DNA of 64,000 bases from Thinopyrum elongatum. Taxonomy: Eukaryota; Streptophyta; Magnoliopsida; Poales; Poaceae. Made by a program: the position numbers and the translations under genes. The notes beneath the pieces are model-generated. The model worked only from the letters and a program-made list of their open reading frames with translations. It had not been told where the DNA came from and searched no databases. Positions 55,914-64,000 of this stretch are shown piece after piece (position 1 is the first letter of the stretch; each line of letters begins with the position of its first letter). The DNA lies in NCBI GenBank assembly GCA_011799875.1, contig CM022298.1, positions 290,784,366-290,848,365 on the forward strand, in the 5' to 3' direction.

Positions 55914-57217
55914 TGATACGTCCATTTTGCATCATGTTTTTATGTTGATATTTATTTCATTATGGGTTGTTATTACACTTTAGGATACAATTCTTATGCC
56001 TTTTCTCTCTTATTTTACAAGATTTACATGAAGAGGGAGAATGCCGGCAGCTGTAATTCTGGACTGGAAAGGAGCATGTCTGAGATACCTATTCTGCACA
56101 ACTACAAATGTCCTGAAACTTTATGGAGAATTGTTTTGGAATATATAAAAAATATTGGGCAAAGAAATACCAGTAGGGGACCCACCAGGTGGTCACAAGC
56201 TTGGGGGGTGCGCCATACCCCCAGGGCGCGCCCCCTAAGCTTGTGGGCCCCCTGGCCAGCCTCCGGTGCCTATCTTCTGCTATATGAGAGGTTTTGACCT
56301 AGAAAAAATAATAAGAAGGCTTTCAGGATGAAGCGCCACCGTCTCAAGGCGGAACCTGGGCAGAAGCAATCTAGGACTCCGACGGAGCGATTCTGCCGGG
56401 GAAACTTCCCTCTAGGAGGGGGAAATCGAAGCCATCGTCATCACCAACGATCCTCTCATCGTGGGAGGACCAATCTTCATCAACATCTTCAGCAGCACCA
56501 TCTCATCTCAAATCCTAGTTCATCTCTTGTATTCAATCTTTGCCTCGAAACCTCAGATTGGTACCTCTTGGTTGCTAGTAGTGTTGATTACTCCTTGTAG
56601 TTGATGCTAGTTGGTTTATTTGGTTGAAGGTTATATGTTCAGATCCTTAATGATATTCAATACCCCTCTGATCTTGAACATGAACATGCTTTGTGAGTAG
56701 TTACTTTTGTTCCCGAGGACATGGGAGAAGTCTTGTTATAAGTAATCATGTGAATTTGGTATTCATTCGATATTTTGATGAAATGTATGTTGTCTTTCCT
56801 CTAGTGGTGTTATGTGAATGTCAACTACATGACACTTCCCCATGATTTGGGTGTACGGGAAGGCATTGGGAAGTAGCAAGTAGATGATGGGTTGCTAGAG
56901 TGACAGAAGCTTAAACCCTAGTTTATGCGTTGCTTCGTAAGGGTCTGATTTGGATCCACATGTTTAATGCTATGGTTAGATTTCTCTTTATTCTTCTTTC
57001 GTAGTTGCGGATGCTTGCGAGAGGGGTTAATCATAAGTGGGAGGCTTGTCCAAGTAAGGACAGCACCCAAGCACCGGTCCACCCACATATCAAACTATCA
57101 AAGAAGCAAACACGAATCATATGAGCATGATGAAAACTAACTTCATGATAATTCCCATGTGTCCTCGTGAGCGCTTTGCTTTTATATAAGAGTTCATCCA
57201 GGTATGTCCTTTGTTAT
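55914..57217 (+). repeat. 3' LTR of Athila element, interrupted
   Basis: Starts TGATACGTCCATTTTGCATC. At least 1304 bp present; the remainder lies beyond Gypsy element 2, outside the window. Contains a TATA-like GCTATATGAG (56279-56288). Confidence 0.88.
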
Positions 57218-58148
57218 TGTCGGGGTACACAAACAGGGGTGTATGTTTTCCCCTGACTTGTGCATGGACAGTGAGCCACGAACCCGGCAAGATTGCAACA
57301 TCCAATACAAGGCCAAGATGAAGAGATAGGCTCTTTGAGGAATCAAAGGGGCAAGTTGAGAAGACCAAGTCAAGCCAAGAAGCAAGACACCGCTATGGGA
57401 AAACCTCCCTTGCCGGGCAGGAGAGCCTGATGAGGGCAGGGTTGCCCTGGAAGCAAGCCTCAGGACCGCCCCGGCAGGCCTGCCGGGGCATACGAAGGCA
57501 AAACACCCCGCCAAGGCTTCACCGATCCACCTCACGGTGACGCAAGTCACCGATCGGTGCGGTGTCAAGCCCCAAGATGACTAAGTGGCTGCCTTTTGCC
57601 ACATGGCAGCCATTTCCTACAGGAATCACCTCCAGATGACACCCGTCCTGCGACGTGTCACGTAGACAGAAGAGAAGGTGGCCAAACAGCCCGGCAAGGC
57701 GTGCCGGGCAGGCCATGATGTGACACTGAGCGGCGCATTTAATGTGTACTGCTCTGTCTGCAGAGTAGATATGATAGCACTGTTCGCTATCTAATCAGTA
57801 CACAATGACTGATTTGCCATTGTGGTGACCCCTTAATCTATAAAAGGAGGCCCATGGCAACCATAGAAAGGATTCGGACCCCTGTACACTCATACGGGCG
57901 TAGCTGCTCTCGCCCCGAGGCAACCCTGCCGGGCAAGAGCGCTGCGTTTCCACCACCATCCACCATCAATCCACCAAAGCAGGAGTAGGGTTTTATGCCT
58001 CGCGGCGGCCCGAACCTGGGTAAAAACTGCCCGTGTGATCTCTGCCGCGCTACGCTGCGCTCCTCCGCTCTTTGTGCAACATGCTCAGTCCCCCTGCCGA
58101 ACCAAAAGGGGCCCTTGGCCCCATAGGTGGCCATGGTTTCCCACGACA
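57218..58148 (+). repeat. 5' LTR of Gypsy element 2
   Basis: 931 bp, TGTCGGGGTACACAAACAGG... to ...CCCACGACA. Shares CCTCCCTTGCCGGGCAGGAG-like words and the TATA context with element 1. Confidence 0.93.
57839..57847 (+). promoter_or_regulatory. LTR TATA box, Gypsy element 2
   Basis: TATAAAAGG within CCCCTTAATCTATAAAAGGAGG, the same context as in element 1's 5' LTR. Confidence 0.65.
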
Positions 58149-58152
58149 TCTT

Positions 58153-58170
58153 TGGCGCGCCAAGTAGGGG
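58153..58170 (+). promoter_or_regulatory. Primer binding site, Gypsy element 2
   Basis: TGGCGCGCCAAGTAGGGG, four bases after the LTR; one difference from element 1. Confidence 0.8.
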
Positions 58171-59334
58171 GCTGCGCTTGCGCAAACCCGAGAAGTGTAC
58201 GTAGCGCGTCATCTTCGCTGCCATCTTCTTCATCAACGGCGTCACCACTCATGGCGCCCGAAGGAATGGCGGGGGTGGAGCGGGAGAGCGACGCCGCTCC
58301 CCCGCCGACCTTGTCCAACCTCCACCACCTCCGTACGCCGTGGTCACAGCGGCGGCAGAAGCTAGCGACAAGGGCGACAGTACCGTCCCGAACGGATCAG
58401 ACAGCAGGAATGCCCTGCGAGCCCCGTTCGGGAAAAGGAGAGATGAGCAAGGGTATTGGATTTCTCTCCCTGCCACTCTCACTTATTGAAAATTGAGCTA
58501 CTCTGGGTTTTAGCATCATCAACGTCGATGAGCCTGTGTGATACTCGGTCCAGCATTTACCCTACTTGGGGAAATCCTGGGTAGGACGCCAGTGCGAATT
58601 CGTTGGTTGACGCCCCGGCAAGTATGCTCTGGCAAGGCCATCCACGCTGGCGTGACTTTCATGCCAACAGCTGTTGGGATTGATCAAAAAGTGTCAAGAG
58701 GGGGAGAGAGGGACCGGCCATGCCTAACGTCACATCCTGCCGCCCACAAGATAAATATACTTCTAGCCGGCCCTTGCCGGGAGCTAGAAGTCGATAGACG
58801 TGCGGCACCACCCTTCCCGGAACGTGCGAGCTCAGCAAGCGGCCGCAGCCGGGAAGAGTAGATGGAAGCACGAATAAGAGCTAAGTTTACTCGATCTTTG
58901 CTTTACTTATAAACCAAGAATTTGCGTTTGTTTATCCCTTGAATGCCGGAGTGTTCGTGTGAAGAAATCTTTCACGAGATGGTACCTTTGCTAGATTCTT
59001 GTCTGCACCCTCATTCCGTTCAGAGCCTGCTCGCGGAATGGGTGGCTGCGTTGGAAACTACTAAGGAAAAACCTGTCGGGACGCATCCACGCCAAGATAA
59101 ATGTTAAGGGCCAGACCCTTACGACTTTCGCGGCAATATGATACCGGCAGGCAACCAGAGCGTGCATAGAGATTAATCATGCGAACACCGATGGGGTAAC
59201 ATTCAAAAGGGATAAAACACGCAATTCAGATTTAACAACGACATCAAGTTTCACGCAAGCATAAATAGTATGATGTCTAAACATAGAACATGCATCATAT
59301 TTTGATTACAGAGCAACGCAGCAACGGGCATGAT
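58171..59334 (+). other. Gypsy element 2 interior, non-coding
   Basis: No gag features. GC-rich at first, then AT-richer. Corresponds to 14779-16095 of element 1. Confidence 0.6.
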
Positions 59335-60923
59335 TCAAGACCGATCCTTGCGACCTCGGGGAGCAACAGGAACGCCAAGAACCCTGTCGATGAAAGGGGT
59401 GGCCTTCTCCTCGGCAGCAGAAACATCCGCGCCGCGCGGCGGCTTCCTGAAGCCATCGACAAGGTCGAGGTCCGGGTGGCGGCAGGCGATGTTGCTCAAA
59501 ACCATGAAGAGGGAATTACGGGCAAGCTTCCGGGATTCAGCCTCGAAGCGACCAGCTCTTCCCTCCTCATGCGCCTTCAGCTTGTCGATCAGCTTGTTGA
59601 AGAAGGCCCCAAGCTTAACACTGGGGGCCTCCTGCTTGCTGGCCAAGTAGACTGGCCCCTCCATGCCCATCGCTGCAGTCTGGGCAGTGAGGTGCTCAGC
59701 AACATCAATCAAGCTCTTGATCCAGAGGTCAACCTGCTCGGACTGGTTCGCTAGTTTGTCCTCTGCATCCTTCCGGAGGCGCTTCGCGGTGTCCAGGTCT
59801 TTCGTCAGCTGCTGGTCGCAGGCCTCGCTAGATTCTACCGAGCTCTCCAGGGTGCCGATCCTGGCCTTCAGATCTTCGATGGTGCTGTTGGCGCTCTTGA
59901 GGTCTTGGCTCTTAGAGGAGAGCTACGATTGCACATCCTTTAAGAGGATCTCTGCTTTCCGCGTCTCCTCCCTAAGAGTCTCGACCTCCTTGGTGCTCCC
60001 GACAAGCTTTTTCGTCAGCTCGGCCACCTGCTGGTCGAGGTCCACCTTGGCGGAAGAGTCAGCGGCAAGGTCATCGGCAACCTTCTTCAGCCGAGCGGCA
60101 GAGTCGACAGTAAGGGCATCCAGGGCGGCCTTGTGCTTGTCTTCTAGCTCTTTGGTGCGCTGCTGCACAAGGACCTCTAGATCATCGTCCTTGGCGCGGA
60201 GAGTAGCTTCGAGCCTCTCCTCCCGGAGAAAAATGTCCTGCTCCCTGGCGTCCAGAAGCACTTTGCGGTCCGCCAGGCACGCCTCCCGAGCGATGACATC
60301 CTCCCTCGCCATCGAGACTGTCTCCTGCTGCCTCAAGAGGACCTGGAACTGCTTGCCGTGCCAATTGCGCAGCTCAGCGCCTTTGTCCTTCAGCTTCTGG
60401 CCTACCTCATTGGCGGACTTGCGCTACTCCTTAAGCTCCTGCCATTTCTGGCTGTGCCAATCCTGTATCTCCTTGATGCCCGTCACCACGGACTCCATGA
60501 AGGACAAATCCAGAGTGACAGTGATGGAGTCATCCACCTCTTCGACCCCTTGGTACAGCGACGCCAGAATGCGCTGAAGCTCTTTGTCAAGTTCCGTGCT
60601 CATTGCCATTGACGAGCCGGGGGCTCCAAGCCCGGGTTGTGCGAGCACCAGCGCCAGGTGGCTCGAGGATGATGGCGGGGCCCCCGCCGGGGTGACGAAC
60701 AGGGGAAGGGGACCCATGGTTTGGAGAGGTATCTTCTCTTCAATCACCACCCCTGATCTAGACGTGCTACCGGGGGATTTCTCAGACTCCTTCAGGGGCC
60801 CCAGGGCACCCCCAGCAACATGTTCCTGCCCTTCCGTGGCAGCAATCTTGGCGGCCTCCTCCGCGGTGTCCTTCCCTATGCTGGCCACTTCATCCAGCAA
60901 ATCTGGCTCCTCGCTTAAAGGGG

Positions 60924-61031
60924 CTGCAAGCAGATCCAGTAATCAATGACAGATATACCAGATTGTTAACAAGTCAGGAGTACGAAGCAAGATAATGAGA
61001 AGGAACGGGGAAAGAAGAGCGAATAAGTTAC
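60924..61031 (-). other. Conserved intron 2 of the antisense gene
   Basis: GTAACT...TTGCAG, 108 bp. It is at the same codon region (…PG^…EEP(D/E)LL(D/E)EV) as the 107-bp intron 17654-17760 of Gypsy element 1. Confidence 0.7.
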
Positions 61032-61407
61032 CCGGAGAGGTCTGCCGGGCGGAAGCTTCAATCTCTCCGGCAACGTTAGTTGCCGGGCCAAGGCCGGACT
61101 CTTCCGTAGAGACCCTTGGCGGGGATCCCTCGACCCGATCGAGGGGCAGAGTAGGCCCCTCCTGGAAAGGCTTGTCCAGGGTTGTTCCTTCTCCTCCTTT
61201 GGCTTCAGTGGTGGGGAGTTCTCCTCCATCACTCCCGATAGGCGGAACCACCCCTGCACGTTTAAGCTGGGGGCTGGACTGGGGGCTTGATGCGGGGGAC
61301 TCGTGCCGTCCCCTGCCGAGCCCAACCCTTCCACCGTCCTCAGTGGCTCCGTGCGTCTGAGCTGCTTGGTCCAATGAACGAGGAGTTGTTGTTCTTCTTC
61401 TTCCTCC

Positions 61408-61494
61408 CTGACAAAGGCGGCAAGCAAAGATCCGTCAACAAGCAAGGGAACATGCGGAAATAACAGCAAGGAAGTAAGGAAGTTCTTTCTTACT
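61408..61494 (-). other. Conserved intron 1 of the antisense gene
   Basis: GTAAGA...TTTGTCAG, 87 bp, following the codons for SSMLID. Element 1 has an 83-bp intron (18163-18245, GTAAGG...TTGGCAG) after SSMLMD-like codons. Confidence 0.65.
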
Positions 61495-63645
61495 CCTCGT
61501 CGATGAGCATGGAGCTCAGCACAAAATCAACAGGCGAAGGAGATGCCCTGCTTCTCTTCTGGGGCGGGGGAGCTGAGCTCTCTGGCAACATTGAGCCCTG
61601 CTGAGACGCAGGGGGCTCCGACGAAGACGAGCTCTGCGAAGAGCTCGAATCCAACTGGGAGAAGGAGTCGTCTTCTGTGGCTACTGGCTGCTTGGCAGGA
61701 GGGGCCCTGACCCCGAAAAGCCGAGGAGAGTGGCGGCACGTAGCTTTGGGGATGCTGCTCCTGGAGGTGATCTCCTTCACCTTCTTGGTGGCGGACGCAA
61801 GATCGGAGACTGCTGCTCCCCGGTTGGCTGCCCGCCTACGAGGGCGTTGATCCAAGACAGGCTCGGGGGCTTGAGGGCCTTCCGCGAGCCACTCCTCCCC
61901 AGGTTGCTCCGCCTCCTCAACCTCTTCTTCCTCTAGAGCCTTTGCCACCATAGTATATAGGGCCTTGATCCCGGAAGGCTCGCCCCCGGCAGGCTCGTCC
62001 CCGGCAACCTCTTCCGAGACTTGCGCCTCGTCCCTGCCGCGGGAAGAACTTTCGTCTCTGGCCTTTTCCTTTCCCCTTGCTGCCTTCCCGGCCTTCGCCG
62101 CTGCTGCAGCTCGAGATGCCCTGTCCTCCTCGAGCCGCCTCCTGATGTACGCCTCCTCCACCCTGGAGGTGCGCTTGTACATATTGGCCTCCACCCTGGT
62201 AGCTCTTTCCGCTAGGGTTGAGGACCACGCCAGCAATTCGTCGAGCGAGGGTAACTGCGAGTCACTTGCAACTCCTTGAGCATCGCAATGTGGCATCCAT
62301 TTCAAGATCTGGTCCCTGGCGGAGTTGATGTTCAGAGGGATGATGTTGGCGGGCAATTTGAAAAGTTCGAAGCTGCCAAACAGCTGGTCACACAACCAGG
62401 CATGGCCGTAGACTAACAAGTTGTTGGCCAGGCCAGGAAGTAACCTCATCCTGTCTGCGGCATCCCCATAGAGCCAGGCGAACCTGTCCCTCTTCTGCAA
62501 TGACGCGATACGATGGAGAAGGAAGTCGGCCCCACATGCTCAACGGTTAGCCCGGCAGCCTTCAGACGGGTGACCCTGTTTATTGCCGGGCGAAGCCTAT
62601 CATCGGTGAGCCAAGCTCCCTCCAGTCATTGATGCGGTCAATGCATCCCATCCGTGCCTGGCAGAACTCTAGGGCCTCCTCGTCCTGGATCCAACACCAA
62701 TCTCCTCTCCACTCCTCCCATCTGCTGCGCTGTTGGCCAGAGATGTAATCCCAGTTCTCCCTTGGCACTACCCGTGGCATCCAACTTATGTTCCCGGAGC
62801 GGTGGTTTTTGTTCTCCACTCGCAGAATGAAATAGTGCCTGAACAGATCAATGTTGGGGGCGACTCCAACAAAATTCTCGCACAAATGAGCAAAGATCGC
62901 CATGCACACCATTGCATTTGGCGTAAAATCCAAGAGATGGAAGCCATAAATCACCATCATTGCTTCCAAGAAATCCGAGAAAGGGGAACAGAGGCCGCAG
63001 ATGAAGTACGCGCAAAAGAATTGGTACGAATCTGGCAGGTCCTGTTTCCCCTCCGCCAGAACTTTGGGCGCGCCATGCCCTTTCGGGACTTCCCTCCCCC
63101 ACAGATAACCATACCTTGCCTCAAGCACTTCACCGTCCAGATTTGATGGAAAGAAGACAACATCTGCCCTCCGCTTCCTATCCAGCTCCGACGCCCTCTT
63201 GCTCCCCTCAGCGGCCGCCTCGTTCACCGCGGTCGCCCGCTTCCCCTGGCGGTGATTTTCTTCCCCATGTCTCCAAGATGCTACGTGGATGTGGGAAGGG
63301 AATGGAGAGGGGATTGGCGACAGGTGCGGGCGAGGAAGAAGAGCAGTTGCTTGGCTTGCGGAGGAAGATGATGGGGAGGTGAGGCAGGCGATGAATAAGC
63401 AATACCCTTTCGCGTTTTCCTCTCTTAAGGGACAGGACTTGGGGAAGACGCGACTCTTCAGAAAGTTACCATTTTACATTAACTGCAGCAAGTCCGACGC
63501 CCCCACGACCCGCGGTAATTGCGCGAAGTGGACGTTGGATTTACTGGTCATCATAACAGACCACCATGCGCGCGGCCTTCTTTTGCCACATGTTCGTGCA
63601 CTGTTTGAGGCCTAACCCAACGTGCCCAGCGACACGTATGGCTCA

Positions 63646-63659
63646 GGACCGGGGGCTTC
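63646..63659 (+). promoter_or_regulatory. Polypurine tract, Gypsy element 2
   Basis: GGACCGGGGGCTTC directly before the 3' LTR, with the GGGGGCT core shared with element 1. Confidence 0.7.
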
Positions 63660-64000
63660 TGTCGGGGTACACAAACAGGGGTGTATGTTTTCCCCTGACT
63701 TGTGCACGGACAGTGAGCCACGAACCCGGCAAGATTGCAACATCCAAGACAAGGCCAAGATGAAGAGATAGGCTCTTTGAGGAATCAAAGGGGCAAGTTG
63801 AGAAGACCAAGTCAAGCCAAGAAGCAAGACACCGCTAAGGGAAAACCTCCCTTGCCGGGCAGGAGAGCCTGGCGAGGGCAGGGTTGCCCCGGAAGCAAGC
63901 CTCAGGACCGCCCCGGCAGGCCTGCCGAGGCATACGAAGGCAAAACATCTCGCCAAGGCTTCACCGCCCCACCTCACGGCGACGCAAGTCACCGATCGGT
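63660..64000 (+). repeat. 3' LTR of Gypsy element 2 (partial)
   Basis: First 341 bp, colinear with 57218-57558, cut by the window edge. Confidence 0.93.

Larger units (their letters stand above)
48808..57217 (+). mobile_element. Athila-lineage Gypsy element, both ends interrupted
   Basis: Plus strand: gag (from its interruption at 48808), protease, reverse transcriptase, RNase H, integrase, accessory ORF, long 3' region, polypurine tract and 3' LTR (TGATACGTCC...), which Gypsy element 2 interrupts at 57218. The LTR start, the CTTGGGGGAG tract and the DLGAS protease fit the Triticeae Athila group (Sabrina/WHAM-like). The 5' LTR and gag start are not found left of the Sirevirus, so they are displaced outside the window or lost. 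Confidence 0.88.
59335..63270 (-). pseudogene. Antisense gene of Gypsy 2 (transposase_28-like, coiled coil)
   Basis: Starts near 63270 (MGKK, frame lost at once by a one-base change). The domain part 63227-62580 has YGFHLLDF and PNAMVCMAIFAHLCE, then GVAPNIDLF; a frameshift near 62600. The block 62500-61490 has DQILKWMPHC and an Arg/Ala-rich helix. Introns 61408-61494 and 60924-61031 both have GT-AG ends. The second joins phase-1 sequence in frame to the coiled-coil exon (60923-59335), which stays in one frame apart from TAG codons near 60424 and 59923, and ends ...PVAPRGRKDRS. It is homologous throughout to the gene in element 1, including both introns. Splice signals in this orientation show that the antisense transcript was real. 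Role unknown. Confidence 0.82.
57218..64000 (+). mobile_element. Gypsy-type LTR element 2, antisense gene, 3' end cut by window
   Basis: LTR 57218-58148, primer site 58153, antisense gene 59335-63270, polypurine tract 63646 and the first 341 bp of the 3' LTR (63660-64000). The left target repeat would be GTTAT (57213-57217). Same architecture as element 1: no gag-pol, TGTC...GACA LTRs of about 930 bp and an almost identical primer site, but LTR sequence mostly different, so it is a related subfamily. By my count the two LTRs differ at 12 of 341 aligned bases without indels. Confidence 0.9.

Overview
The window is plant nuclear DNA of Triticeae type (wheat, Aegilops or barley relatives). The evidence is the transposon content: a 1.76-kb BARE/Angela-type Copia LTR, an Athila-lineage Gypsy element whose LTR begins TGATACGTCC, a Sirevirus-type Copia, a CACTA terminus, LINEs, and GT-AG introns. 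There is no sign of bacterial, organellar or viral genome organisation. At least three quarters is recognisable repeat or transposon. Only one ORF (21655-22296) looks like a host gene of known family.

Layout. 1-4021: 5' end of a minus-strand BARE/Angela Copia (gag, protease start, leader, complete LTR). 4022-6460: non-coding DNA with tandem and direct repeats. 6461-6660: possible SINE. 7351-8416: two related short ORFs head to head, each preceded by its own minisatellite. 8826-10800: degenerate repeat cluster holding a truncated LINE with target duplication and a 231-bp MITE. 11745-12295: tandem duplication. 12909-13800: duplicated segment and MITE-like repeats. 13824-21344: complete Gypsy-type element (5-bp target duplication CACAT) with no gag-pol but a spliced gene on the antisense strand. 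21655-22374: DEDD 3'-5' exonuclease ORF with an in-frame stop near its end. 23444-25301: coiled-coil pseudogene and a hypothetical ORF.

28440-36134: right part of a CACTA-like DNA transposon carrying a multi-exon gene with repeated acidic exons and a dense GGGCC-type subterminal array. 36135-48807: minus-strand Sirevirus-type Copia lacking its 3' LTR here, with a LINE inserted in pol (41326-43588) and an extra gene in the env position. 48808-57217: plus-strand Athila-like Gypsy, interrupted at both ends, with a decayed gag-pol but an intact accessory ORF (53843-54361). 57218 to the end: a second antisense-gene Gypsy element, inserted into the 3' LTR of the Athila element.

How it fits together: the right half is a nest (LINE in Sirevirus; Sirevirus abutting Athila gag; Gypsy 2 in Athila LTR; CACTA end abutting Sirevirus). 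Most coding regions are dead through frameshifts and in-frame stops, many of which fit C-to-T change at Gln or Trp codons, as expected of methylated repeats. The features most worth a second look are the two antisense spliced genes sharing intron positions, the repeated-exon CACTA gene, the intact Athila accessory ORF with its own TATA box, and the head-to-head ORF pair. All calls are by eye, without database searches.
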